From Takakia lepidozioides (lineage: Eukaryota > Streptophyta > Takakiopsida > Takakiales > Takakiaceae), in assembly GCA_030704615.1 (NCBI GenBank), contig CM060733.1:44208001-44268000 (forward strand): a DNA stretch of 60,000 nucleotides, given 5' to 3'. The notes under the pieces were generated by a model, which saw only the letters and a list, made by a program, of their open reading frames with translations, was not told the DNA's origin and searched no databases. The number at the start of each line of letters is the position of its first letter. Within the stretch, counting starts at the first letter, position 1. Below are positions 40,579 to 52,629 of the stretch, piece by piece. A program made the position numbers and the translations under genes.

Positions 40579-43500
40579 TTACTTCAACTCTCCAAAGTCA
40601 ATGTCATCATCTGCAGGGAACAGCATAGAGCAACAGTTCAGTTGAATCTTTTCACTTCATGTGGACTAACCACATCCCATCTCAACTGCTGACACATGTG
40701 CAGCCACTCTCAGACAGTTTTGACCACTTCACACCAGGTGTTTCCTTTGTAAATCAAGGAAAAGAAGTGGCATGCTAATTAGGTGTTCTCGAATCGGACA
40801 TCTCAATTCATCTTACCTTGCTTGCAAACCTCTAAAAAAAGAGCATCCTGAAAGAGCTTCTCATGTAAGGTACAGACCCCTTCCATCTCAAATGCACCTT
40901 TCCAACGAGAACTAGTTCGTAGTGTGCAGATGAAAACTCAATGTGGTCAGTATTTACCAAGGACATCTTTATCAGGAGATCGTAGGAAAGTGTCGGGTGT
41001 CAAAAAAGGCGAGCCTGTATAACTTCCGAGAGGTCCCAAATCTACATCACCTGAACAAAGGGCTCAGTCCAAGACACAAGAGTGCGGGGAGGGCAGGGGT
41101 TAGGGATGGAGGGAAAGCAATAGTGAGAATGAAAGGAAGTAGACAACAAAATCCAAACCAGAACTGCATACAATGAAAGTAAGACCCACTTTCTTTTCTG
41201 TTCCATTTTCACTCGACCAAAACATTCCTGCCCACAAAACAAAATAACGCCGGGGTGGTTTACCTCCTCCATTTGTGAGCTCCGCCGTCAAATCAGAAAG
41301 ACTGAAATTGCGGGGCAATTGGCCAAGGGACTCGAGCGATTCTCTAGTACTGCTCGCATCTGCATCCGCTGATGTCATTGGAAGAGTGCCAATGCCATTT
41401 TGATTATTGGGATCAGAGGCTGCAAATGGGGTGTCAAGAGCTATGGACGTTGGTAGGCCCATCCCCATGCCTGACATGTCTGGTGGGCCCATGGTTCCAA
41501 AGGGAAAAGAACCTCCAGCCATTCCCCCTGGTGTCGACCCCATGGAACCCAATGAGAGGTCACTACTCCCAGACGAACCTGATGATGGTATCCCCAATGT
41601 CATGTCAACCATGCCACTGCATTTGGTCAAGGATACCCTGTCAGAATTCTGTGTTCTTACAAGGTAAGTTCCTTCTCACAACTTATGAATTTTAATTTCA
41701 AACAAGTGACCATACGACCATCTCAGATCCCTACACAATATCCTTTCACAGAGAGAGAGCTACATTTGTTGTCCCATGCACATATAGTCATCGAGTAATC
41801 CTGAACCCCACATATGCGCAGAAAAAATTCCAATAGGCAAGACACAGTCTCCAACATGAAGTCAACGCAATCAAAACAGACAGCCGCAAACCTGGCCCTC
41901 TAGGACAGATTATCCGCAAAGTTTCTTGACAAATACTGCTAAACTTGTCTGCAAAGTTACATGCAAAGAGATGCTTACTTCGTGCCATCATTGTCCTGAG
42001 AGTGATAGCTGTCTGGCATAGCAGGGGCCCCATTCATTAGCTGTGAGCTTGGGGCTGGCATGGACATTGACACCATGCGTGGATGACCTGGAGGTACACC
42101 CCCGCTTGGTGGCTGCATTGGGTACCCCATTGGAGTATGATGCACTGCAAGAGACATCAGAAAGCATCAGAAGCATTTCATGCAGGAGACAACGAGTAAA
42201 AAGAAGAGAAATGGTAAAAGGTTGAGGGTGTTACTGGGTGAGGGATGCAAGCCATTCTGCAAGGGGAGCGACGCCTTGGCAGGGAGCAAGCGCATCTTGT
42301 GCATAAGCTGTACCTGTTGCTCTAGCAGGTGATTGAACAGCACAATCTGCTTCTTGAGTTTGAGACGAGTGTAGTATGCCTTGAAAAATTCAGGGTTCTG
42401 TTCCTCCAGCTTCTGCCAAACTGCACATGTACAAGAAATATCCATACTGTACTCTGAAGATAATTGCAGCATCCTCCCTTACATATAAGAGTGTCAGCTT
42501 CCAAGAGATGGTCGAGTGGTTAAGGGGCACAAGGCCAGTTTGCAAGACCACACAGTATTTGCATGTCACCCATCATAGCCAACCCAGCTGTAAAAGGGGG
42601 TCACTTGGTCAACTGGTCAATGATCACATCCATATGCCCGAGGCAGTGTATAGCTCTCAATGGTACACACTGGCATGATTATTCATTATCAGGGGGGTCA
42701 TATCCATAGCAGCTATAGATCGTTTGGAGCTCCACCCCTCAGTTGGGTGAGAGCCTGCCATGATTACTTGTTAAATTCAGAGTTGTGATCAGAGACAGGT
42801 ATACACAGAGGCCTAATTTGGTCAGAAAATGTCATGTTTTGCCATGATTGGGCCAAAAAACAACAAAACATCTTGGGTAACTTGGGAAATTCCTCTGGCA
42901 CACCAACTTTGCCAAAGAGCTGATCTAAGGGCTAGCAATAACATCATACAGAAAGGTATGATTTTACCGATATACATCAATGATCTTGATAACAGCTTGC
43001 CTCCTTTCCAAACAAAGATTTGACATGAGGAGGAGAGAGTAAAGCTGGGGGTGTGGAGCATCACACTGCATTACCAGAGCATTTAAAAATAATACAATCA
43101 GATAATTTGTTTGGAAGCTGATAGAAGGAACAGCCGTATTACGTCAAGTTTGATTACCTTGCCAACACACAGTTACTGAGTGCCCCCTGCAATGAAATGA
43201 GTTTCAGCTGTAGAGTATCCAGGTTGCTCTCGAATTACTAAGATTTCTGTCCAAGTTTTTGTCAACGGCCACCCTCTCTCCTACAGAGACAGACACAAAC
43301 ACTCTCTCTCACAAGAAATAAAGCCGAGAACTTCGAGGACACTCTGTGAGGATGCAAGAGTTCCTGTACAAATAAAGGGGAACAGAAGAAAAAACCACCT
43401 TACCAAGGCTTGTGAAACCAGGCTCTATCTTGGCCTGGTACTGCAATGTAGTAATGACCTCGCTCTGGTTCATGTACAACTGAAGACATCGCTCTATCAG

Positions 43501-43900
43501 ATTCTGCACCTGCCTCATCCAAACGTCATAGACTGAGCAACAACTACAAGGGGTTTATCCAGCTTTATACATGTCTGCAATGCCAGTGCCAATGGCGTCT
43601 ACATTTCCTTTCTTCCTCTCTCCCTCCCTCTTAATGTCATATTTGCCTCCAACAAACACTGTTGCTAGCATTAATTTTAATGCCTACCTACATTTCTTCC
43701 ATGACATTACGACCATTGAATCCCAACAGAGAGGAAGGGAAGACAAAAACCAGCTGAATGTCCTCGCATGATATTTTCCTGCCTTCACTGTTTGGAGTAG
43801 GAGCAGAACTCGGGTTAGATCCTGCCGGCGTTGGCTTGGCTTGCTGCTGCTGGGGAGGTGACGAGGCTAATGATGTAGGAGGCCCTTGAGCAGTTGTAAT
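40579..43900 (-). CDS. Plant-specific TIGR01589-domain protein (5' end not found)
   Basis: Exons on the minus strand: 43900-43751, 43509-43404, 42420-42235, 42144-41979, 41616-41264 and, tentatively, 40610-40579 (ending FGELK and TAA). All joins are GT-AG and phase-consistent; together they give 331 codons including stop. The domain spans the first three exons: EDIQL, VQNLIERCLQLYMNQSEVITT, KIEPGFTSL, VWQKLEEQNPEFFKAYYTRL, LKKQIVLFNHLLEQQVQLM. This is the plant-restricted domain catalogued as TIGR01589, whose function is unknown to me. The N-terminal exon is Pro/Gln-rich; the C-terminal half is Gly/Met/Pro/Ser-rich and probably disordered. The first visible exon has an acceptor (TGTAG), so at least one upstream exon with the start codon is missing from this call. 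The assignment of the last exon is less certain. Confidence 0.85.
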
Positions 43901-43936
43901 CTACATGATGACAAAAAAATCCAAACAATATTGATG

Positions 43937-43940
<4 letters not shown>

Positions 43941-43968
<28 letters not shown>
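43941..43968. repeat. (CT)14 microsatellite
   Basis: A perfect run of fourteen CT units just upstream of the first identified exon of the minus-strand gene. Confidence 0.95.
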
Positions 43969-43971
<3 letters not shown>

Positions 43972-43989
43972 CAGCAAACAGAAGCAGAG

Positions 43990-44300
43990 AGGAAAGAGAG
44001 AGTGCAATTGCCCATTGTGTGGGCAATCATTGTGTGGGCAATCTGAAGACAGTATTCATTTTCTGATACACTGTCCGGGGTTCTCTCACCAAAGAGACGC
44101 TCTCTTCAAATCTATCAAGGGAATTGTGCCTGTACCCCTGTTTACCAACTTTGAAAGTCTCGAGGCTGAGCCAAAAGCCCAGGCCCTCCTGAGGCCTAGT
44201 TTTTGGGCAAATCACACACAGCAGATTGATGCTTGTGTGAAGGGATTTCTAGAGGATATCTGGAAAACCCGAATTAATTCTATATATGAAGGTAAGTCTT
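43990..44300 (+). pseudogene. LINE ORF2 C-terminal fragment (RVT zinc-finger type)
   Basis: Plus-strand product with CPLCGQ, SEDSIHFLIHCPGFSHQRDA and FWANHTQQIDACVKGFLEDI. The CX2C...HxxxHC arrangement is that of the zinc-binding region at the end of many plant LINE ORF2 proteins. A small tandem duplication (TGTGTGGGCAATC repeated) doubles part of the cysteine cluster. It is a fragment only, with no RT nearby. It probably sits in an upstream intron of the minus-strand gene. Confidence 0.65.
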
Positions 44301-46700
44301 ACTACCAACGTCAGCCCCTGACAGAGGTAGGTTCTGTCCCTTTTGTTCCCGCTCAAACTGGGCGCGGTGTCAATGGCCACAAGGCTACGGCAAACAACGT
44401 CTTATGAGTACAATCTTTTACTTACACATACACTACGGCAAACATCTCATATCTCTCTTTCTCTCTAATCTATCCCCTATTCATGCTTCACAAGCCTGTA
44501 AGACCCTGTCTGTTTGTCTCCTTCATGCTACATGATAAATCCCCTCTCTCGTCCTCTTCTAACCATGTCATACTAGCAGCATGGTAGTGCAATAACAGGA
44601 TCAGAAGGTGTGTTCGTCAAACCATAACCAATTCGACATCAAAACCCAGGAATCAACATGTCACATGAAAAGAAAGATAAGCATGGATGCTTGAAAAACC
44701 TCTGGTTTAACATCAGCATTTGCTGGTTCCACCTCAGCCATACTACTCATCTCCAAGCATGCCTACACCAGCTTCTCACTCACTTGGCTCCTGCAACTGC
44801 ACTCAGCCCAGGCCACAACCTGGTTAGAGCACTCAGCATTGATGGGTTTAACCTATGCGCAACATGCTGGTACTGCTCCCCTTCTGTTTATATATGTCTC
44901 GTCTCTCTCCCCCTCCATGCCACCACTTTGGATTAGATTATCCGGGTCCATTGGGCTTGAAATTAACTAACTCCAAAACCCTGGAATGCAAACTTTCATG
45001 AATTGTGCCTGAAAGCATCTCAAGGATTGGTACACTGGCGGGATAAACACTGAATACTCTCAGAGGTTGTGATACCCATGTGTAAGAATCCAGAACTGAC
45101 ACTGATGAATCTATCTCTCCCTCCCTCTCCCCCATCTGCATATGCCTGTCTGGCCGCAGACTACCAATGCTTCAATTTGCATGTCATTAGTGATCCAAAA
45201 CCACTGCTGGACCAGTAGCATAATGACTAAATGACTGCATAATATCCACTTGAAGAACATATAGAAGGGCATAGAGCATTCAACCCAGATCAAAAACAGT
45301 GACTGAGGTAAGTGGCCTTGTTTCAAGAAAAAAACAAATTCTGTACTATGTCTGGGCCGTCATTCTCGACAACGCCTGCACCTTTATAGTGTTGCTACAC
45401 CATCCATAGTCACTGCTGGTAACTTCGAGCCGGAAGAAAACTGGCGGACATTAACGCGACAAGACCAAGAGAGCGAGGGAGACAGACAGAGGACAGAGGC
45501 GAGGCAGAAGAAATGGCGTTTCTTGCTCAGCAATGGCCTGACAAGAATGACATAGCTGGATAGGCTGGATATACAGTGACATAGGCACTTAATTCGAGTG
45601 CATTTTTTTTCCCCTCTCCCACACGAGCGTCCCTATAATTACCACAACTGTGCAAAAATTGACAGCACGATACCATTTCCTATCACCTACGTTCCCACAT
45701 GTATGGATATAGGTACAGGCACATCATCAAGCAAGTGCCCCTTAAGTTGACCTTAAAAGTAAAAGAGCGCGCTCACACACTATCTTCAGCATTGCAGGGC
45801 CGTGAGAAGCCTGCGGACTGCACATTCGTGCATGCTCCAGCCTTCACTCTCCCTGGACGTTACAAAGAATTTTCTTTCTTTCTCCTCTTCACCCGCACTT
45901 GCTCCTTTAAACGTCTGTTGCTACTTTAGCCTTCTCAACGCTTCTGCAGACTCTCTCGCTGTCTTCTCCCTCGCTGCACGGATCACACCCCCACAACCAC
46001 CAAGGATTCTTCCCTCGCTCTGCAACAATTCGCAGAAATCTGTAGAGCGCTCTATTAGGGCTTTACTAATTACCACCTATTACTCACTAACCACCCCCCA
46101 AACTTACTAACTTCGCTCCACTAATCACCCGCTGCCGCCTTTGAAAAGTGGAAAAAAGGAAAACAGAAGCGACAAACTCGGCGCAGCGCATGTGCTCTAC
46201 ATATTTCATTTCTGACGATAAATAATTATCTCATACCATGTCCTCCAAGTAGGTACATGATGCATGTAAGGAATTGATTAAAAAGAGTTGTAAGTGATCA
46301 TCGCTGTGTACCCCGCATTATCTGTGGGTACATGAATTCTCTGTGAGGACTTGAGGTCGAATCTCCAATACACGGAGCAAGAGTGGGCGAAATGCCGTTC
46401 GCCAATCCGCTTACGTACCCTACCTACGTAGTCATCCATCCAAACCCATCCAATATCATCCAAATAGGTCATGCTGTCGTGGTCATCGGGATGGGCACAG
46501 GGCAGGCGCAGGTAATGATTACCAGTGCGGAATTTCTATCGGCAGCCCGTACTTCCGCCACGTGTAATCTGGATAGTGGTGGGCCCCCCGCAACGTAAGT
46601 GGCACGTCTTGGATGGAATCATTACTATTCTGTGGGATGTATATTCTGGGAATAAAGGATGGTAGGTCCTACGTTGGTCGACATAAATGTAGTAAGCTAA
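44301..46700. other. No gene recognised
   Basis: About 2.4 kb that should hold the missing 5' exon(s) and promoter of the minus-strand TIGR01589-domain gene and the promoter side of the next plus-strand gene. I could not place either with confidence. A pyrimidine-rich stretch lies at 45,600-45,630. Confidence 0.4.
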
Positions 46701-46710
46701 ACGGGTGTGT

Positions 46711-49700
46711 AGGACTGATGCCCCAGCCGCTGCTGCCACGCTCCACAGCGCTCTCCCCGCCATAGCCACCCACAACACGCAATCAGCAACCAGAGGGAGC
46801 GTCAACTCTCTGTCACTCTCGCTGCCGCAAGCTTCATCAGGGTTAGCTGCAGCGGCTTTCCCTGCGGGTGTGAGGGATGTGGTGGCCCCGGGGGTTGGAG
46901 CGGAAGCCAGCAATGTTGGCCTGGCGAGAGTTAAGCTGGCGGACATCTCTCCAGAAGATGGAGCCGCGTCGTGTGTCTACACGCGGGCGCTTGAGACTCT
47001 GTCGTCGTCGCTGTCAGGAAACTATGCGGCTATCATCGAGTTGAATGGAGAAGACGCAGCTCTTATGAGATGTGCTTTGGATTCTGCGAAGCTTTACTTT
47101 CGAAGCAGGGGACAGGCAGCGTCATGGAGTGGAGCAGACTGGATCAAATCATCGGGCTACATGACAGCGCCGACAGGGGACGTGTATTGTTATAGTGCTG
47201 GAAGGTGAGGGGTTGCTCCGCCTTTTCAAAATTTATGACTCGTTTAAATGCTCTGGTTTCTCTCAATCCGGGTGGATTGCCGATCACTATCGTTGGACGG
47301 AGGAACTCGACGTGGAATTTTTCAAATCGGTTAACCTATTTCTGATGTCTGATTTTTTACGAGCACCTGCTGAACACGTACCACCTTATCTTATGAGAGT
47401 ATGATATGCTGAATAGATTCATTTTGCGAGCACAGCAGTTCAAGCAGATGCAGAGCTCCAGAATTTTCAGCACGCCACATGCTGTCACACCAGAGATTCT
47501 TGGAGTTTTGGAGCTTTGCAGAATTAAACGTTTCTATAATGTGGGAAACGAATGGAAGAATTTCTCACTCCAATTGATATGATACATGAACGCAATATCA
47601 GGAGGGTGATTGTCAGTGCTGAGGCATATTTCCAGTCCTGAAAAGTTAATTGTCTGAAGCAATTTGAGGATGCAATGGGAAGTGGATTTGAGAAAGACTC
47701 CAATTCTTTGCCATGTTATTTTATTGCACAGTTCTCCACTCAAATTGTAGTCAACGGTTATGTTTGTGTATGAACGGAATTCTTCTAGGTGATGCAGACC
47801 ACCACGTCCATGCATGCCAGAGGTGTTTCAATGTCTGGGTAAGGCATCGAGGTGTTCTTTGAGTGCCATTTGAGTGCCATTTCCCACCATCTTTGGCTCC
47901 GAGGCGAGGAAGTATGCAGGTCTATGCATTCGTGCTTTCCTTTCCTATGGTCTTACCGCTATATGTAACCCATCTGACTTGCTTTGGTGTTCTTCTCTTT
48001 AGGACTCTTATGACTGAAGCCTGTATGAAGTTTTGATGATATGAGTGCATGTCGGTACTTTGTGGCAGTGCATTTGGCCCTCTTTTGGATGACTCTCCTT
48101 TGACAACAGGGGAAATATCATCATCTGTGCTAACGGCCATATCATTCCAGGCCGGTGGGAAGGGTCTTGTAGGAGAGTCTGAGATTCCTCAGGAAGTTGA
48201 GAAAGGGCTACTGATGCTGATTGCATCTGATTCCTCTACTCAGTACCTTGCTCTTTTACAGTCCTGTTAGGGGGATATGAACTGTGCTCATGGCTGTCCA
48301 GTTCTCAACAGACTGTTACACGGAGAGTTTTCACCATTCAAACAATCGAATCTTTTTCCTCACACCTGTTAGAGCTTGCCATGTGCTTATTCTAGTGAAT
48401 GGAAAGTGTGACTTGCATGTGACTAATGATAGGTATGAGATGCTTTCTGCGTTCTCTTGTTTGTCTGACTTACAAAAGGCTAAAGGGTTAATGATGTCAT
48501 GTTACATTCTGCATGTGTCATGACGTACATACATAAGCAGATCATGCGTCCTATCCCATGATTTCTTAAGTATATTTTCCATGGACTATATGTATGTATT
48601 CGTCTGATGCACATTTATCAGTACTTTTCCTGAACATCCTGGCATATCAGCATCTCCTGTGGTCATACGGCCAATATACTGGTGCCTGTTTGTGATTGAC
48701 ATTACAGAGAGGGGACTAGGATTGGAGGTTAGAAGCTAATATTCCCTTGTAACTAAAATTCCTTAACATATTCTGGATGAGCTCATGCATGAGCTGACAA
48801 AAGCACATGTTAATGAGGTGTAGAGGGGCAGGTTGGCATGAATTGTAGTGTTGAGAGTCTTGTATAATACACCTTGGTTGTCTACCAACTTCCTAGAGTT
48901 TGTAAGCTTTCACATGCTTGCCCATCTACTGGGTCATAGCATTTCATTTCTGGGTTAATATTAATATATGCACATATATCAGTCCTGATTGGGCTTCAAT
49001 TTGTGCTCGTGTTGAGGTTTCATGGAAAATGGCACTCTTGCCTCTCGTCAGCATCCCCTTCAAAGTTATTCGCACGCCTTCTGTCTCTTATGCACTACTC
49101 AAGGATGCGATCTCTTCAATTTTTGTTGTTTCTCACGTGGTTACTTAGTTGGCTATCTTAGCAGTGTGTGCTTGGCTTGTGCATCATTGTCTCTTGTCAC
49201 ATGGTACCTTTCGCCACACTCTTGTTGTTTGTTTGTCTTCCTCCTTACCCATGGTACCCGTGCAGGTACTGATAACTAGCTGAGGTGCTTGAGAAGATGA
49301 CCGTTTACTGAGAATTGATGACAATGCAATTATAGTAAATTTAAGTGATGTGGCAGGTCTGTGATCCACGTGGTCGCTGGTACCTGGCAGACAATGGGCA
49401 GGTCCGGGAGATCTACTCTTGCTGACAGGAAGGGTATTCCAGCATGCCACTGCTGGTCTCCATCACGCACCTGCGTACCGTGTTGTACCTCTATCTCCAG
49501 GTTCTATGTCTACATTTGCAGGGAGGTGCATGGGCTTTCTTTATGTACATGGCAACTTGCTGCCGCTTCTCACATTTGAGTAGTCTCAAAGTACTAGTTG
49601 AGGTTCTCTGTGAGTCTCCCCACAGGCTGATTTTTTTGAATGTAAGGGTCTGTGTTTTATGTGTTGCAACCAGTTTAGTACCTGGCTTGGCATTGATGGC

Positions 49701-50223
49701 CCACATGAGAGGAGTTGGAAGGCAGCATTGCTGGGGATGTTAGACTTATAGCAATTCCAATGCTTGGATATCAGAACATCCTTGGTGTTTCAGTTAGTGC
49801 CTCATGCAGTTGCAACCATCAACTGCTCCCTTATAGCAAAAGCCAGTCATGTCATTCCTCAAGGGTATGGACCTGTTTTCAGTGGCAGCTTTTATGGAGA
49901 ATTTGACTGCAGCAGAGGCTGGTTCAGATTGCAATATTGTAAGATCGTCTTCCTTCTGTCAAGATGTGTTTCTATTGGGTGTCTACTACTTCGCAGGTCC
50001 AAGCTTTGCTGTCAGACATGATTCCTCCTCCCTCCTCTCGGACTGATTTTTAGAGGGCATGTTACCTCTATTCAGTTCTGTGGGTCCATGCAAAGAAGAA
50101 AGAATAACAGTTCTTCCTTGGGGTAAGAGCTGCTGTGTAGGTTCTGATTTCTGACTCTTCGATCATATTGGCAGGAAGTGGCAAGTACGAATTCAGAGCC
50201 CATGCTACGAAACGTGTTTTCTG
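46711..50223 (+). pseudogene. Plant gene with 2OG-oxygenase-like segment, damaged and truncated
   Basis: Exon-like pieces: about 46711-47204 (LETLSSSLSGNYAAIIEL, DSAKLYFRSRG, ending SAGR before GT); 47798-47838 (PPRPCMPEVFQCLG); about 48070-48242 (PLLDDSPLTTGEISSSVL, EVEKGLLMLI); 49357-49500 (VCDPRGRWYLADNG, then GDLLLLTGRVFQHATAGLHHAP and AYRVVPL); about 49,775-49,930 (VPHAVATINC, VIPQGYGPVF, AAFMENLTAAEA); 50176-50223 (MLRNVFSDPLT). The GDLLLLTG, HATAG, RVV order resembles the C-terminal half of 2-oxoglutarate/Fe(II) oxygenases. The final piece resembles the start of a U-box, as in some plant proteins, but the rest of a U-box is missing. One-base frame changes are needed near 49,357, 49,397 and 49,875, and no ATG is in frame in the first exon. 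It is probably a decaying gene, though sequence errors could explain part of this. Confidence 0.5.
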
Positions 50224-50229
50224 ACCCTC

Positions 50230-51025
50230 TCACGGAAGTTATTAGGATGGAGTTAGTATTGGACTTTCGAAAAAGTCGCGGCCAAATGTATCAGTACACA
50301 AATGTTATCGATATGTACTTTTTTCTTTCATGGTACATATCAAAATGAAAAAAAAGACTCACTAAGGAGACACTTTTCTTAAAGAAACTGAAATGACAAA
50401 TTTAATAGATTAATATTCAATTATGTAAATTTCATGTATTTTTAAGAACCCTAATAAACAGTGAATTTTCAAATTGTTCTATAGGAGGAAAATGATTGAA
50501 TTAAAGAAACTCCCTTCATTGAAAAGGTATATTTGCCTATTACACAGGGATCGCCAAGATACGGACTTTTTCCTGTAATTAGAAGTTTAGGATTTATGGT
50601 TTAGGATGACTTTAAGGTTGACCTTAGGATTTCAACAACTTAATCTAATCACCAATTTTTTTCTTAAAATGAATTTGTAGTATACAACGACTTTCTCATT
50701 CAATACATTGCATTTTCATTTTTCGAACTTTAAAAAAAAGTGTGGTGTATTTCTTAAGAATGACATATGAGGACTAAACTGAGCCACCGAATGTTGCTTT
50801 CATCCAATTCTTGATCCGCAACCTCCTCATCACCAGCATGTGCAGATTCATATGCCAAGCGTGTCAACACCATTGCCACACACAAGACTGTTCATCACAC
50901 GTAAATTTACATGGTATCTTGCATTATAATTAAGGCTGCCATCAGACTTATAGTAAATAGCCAAGACTGTCCCTCCTGGCCAAAGGTATGTATATCCAGC
51001 TGAGGCGCACATGCTTATATAGGAG
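50230..51025. other. AT-rich sequence, no gene recognised
   Basis: AT-rich non-coding sequence that begins where the preceding gene loses similarity to a U-box start. An element end or deletion boundary may lie near 50,225, but no terminal motif was found. Confidence 0.35.
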
Positions 51026-51403
51026 GTTGGGTAGCGCGTGAGCAGCATGAGCACAAGCGAATATTAAGGGTATTCCTTAGATGCCTTTCGAATATTCTCC
51101 AGCGAAACTAAAATTGAGAAACTAAAAACTTTGTGAAACTTTTTTTAACTGCTCACATAGGCCATCACAATCGGATACCTCAAAAAACCCCAAAAAAACA
51201 AAAATTGTGGTTTTCAATCCGGGTATTCAGTTTAAGCCCTAGAAAAGTTATTTTCGCACTGAGAAAATAAATCTAAAGGTACTCATATGCACCGTGCCTG
51301 TTAACATGTAATTCCTATAACCGCGGTTTGAAAACATTTAACCCTATGACCGCGGGTTGTGCTCACGTGAGCATGCTCACGCTGTGCTCACAAGATACCA
51401 ACC
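51026..51403 (+). mobile_element. GGTTGGGTAG TIR-element family, copy 2 (both ends)
   Basis: The left end is GAGGTTGGGTAG. The right end, reverse complemented, reads GGTTGGTATCTTGTGAGCAC followed by GCGTGAGCATGCTCACGTGAGCAC, matching the left end of copy 1. The element is about 378 bp and non-coding, with an internal deletion relative to copies 1 and 3. Confidence 0.65.
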
Positions 51404-51778
51404 CCCCTTATACAGCCGCATCTATCCGGCACCAACTCCCCGTTGATGTTGCCTAAATAAGCATTGAGATTTATTTGCGTGTTCGTCGTGCACCCCTAAT
51501 TGTTCCAGCAGCAGGCACTAAGAACAGTCCCGACCAATTTTGGTCCCCAACAAGTTGCAAGAAAATTACCACAAATCTGTTTTGAACAGTCATGCCACAA
51601 CATACACACGCATCCATGAATTAATCATTTGTATCTTTGTCCGTTGGAACATGGAACAATAAATGCATTTGATACATGTCGAGAGCATAGTGTCATTCTC
51701 GCTTCATCCAAATCCACGAGCAGTTTACGGATGTGTGACTTTAACCTGAGACCTAGAGAACCGTAATATATATCGAGG
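51404..51778. other. No gene recognised
   Basis: Spacer between two copies of the TIR-element family. No motif seen. Confidence 0.35.
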
Positions 51779-52090
51779 TTGGGTAGTGTGTGAGCATGCT
51801 CACATGAGCACAAGCGAATATTAATGATATTCCCTAGATGCCTTTCAAATATTCTCCAGCGAAACTAAAATTGACAAACTAAAAGCTTTGCGAAACGTTT
51901 TTTAACTACTCACATAGGCCCTCACAGCATCACTTAAGAAACAAGTAACACCTATACACAATAAACATGTTACCCTATAGGCGTGGGGTTTCCTCATGTT
52001 ATGCAAACCGGATACCCCAGAAAATCCCAGAAAAACAAAAATCGTGGTTTTCAGTCCGGGTATCGGCAGTTTAAGCCTTATTTTCGCATT
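51779..52090 (+). mobile_element. GGTTGGGTAG TIR-element family, copy 3 (right end truncated)
   Basis: Nearly identical to 3888-4235, including the stretch CACTTAAGAAACAAGTAA that copy 2 lacks. It ends in the GGATGAA minisatellite without reaching the right inverted repeat. Confidence 0.65.
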
Positions 52091-52094
52091 GAGA

Positions 52095-52296
52095 AAATCG
52101 TGGCAGTGGATGAACTATCGTGCCATCGGATGAAAAATCACGACGATGGATGAAATTGCGCCAGCGGATGAAATCGTGCCAGTGGATAAAATATCGCACT
52201 GACGGATGAACTATCGAGACGGATGAAATATCGGACCTGCAGATGAGAAATTGCGGTTTTGGATGAAATTTGGTCAGTGACAGATGAAAAATTGAC
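52095..52296. repeat. GGATGAA minisatellite
   Basis: About ten degenerate units of roughly 18-22 bp, each containing GGATGAA followed by ATATCG or ATTGCG and a TGCCAG-type word. Confidence 0.75.
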
Positions 52297-52629
52297 TGAC
52301 TGTCTGCACCATGTTTTTATATGAAATTGACCTCCCGCAGTCGTTCATACGACTGTAGTCATATGAACTACTATATAAATAGTCGTCTGTATGACTACAT
52401 GGCTCCGGAATAGGCGGAAGGCTGGTCAACGGCAATCGACCAGATTCAGCTCACCATTCATAGTCATTTCCATGACTATAGTATACATGGATGAGGTTAC
52501 ATAGTCATGATGAGTACTTGGGATTTTGTAATTTGGTGTGTATAATACAATTAAAACCATGGTCAAAGTTATGAAAACCATGACTACCACGGTTTGGCAG
52601 TTATAACTACCGCGATCTGTTGTAGTGGA
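52297..52629. mobile_element. CACTA-like transposon terminus
   Basis: On the minus strand the element would start at 52629 with CACTACAACAGATCGCGG, the typical CACTA-superfamily terminus. Inside it are many short inverted words such as AGTCAT and ATGACTA, like CACTA subterminal repeats. The matching other terminus was not found, so this is a fragment. It abuts, and seems to have truncated, the methyltransferase coding sequence. Confidence 0.55.

Noticed and set aside
42505-42600. A tRNA-Ser/Leu gene suggested by TGGTCGAGTGGTTAAGG
   Set aside because: The A box matches well, but there is no B box at the right distance and no acceptor stem pairing.
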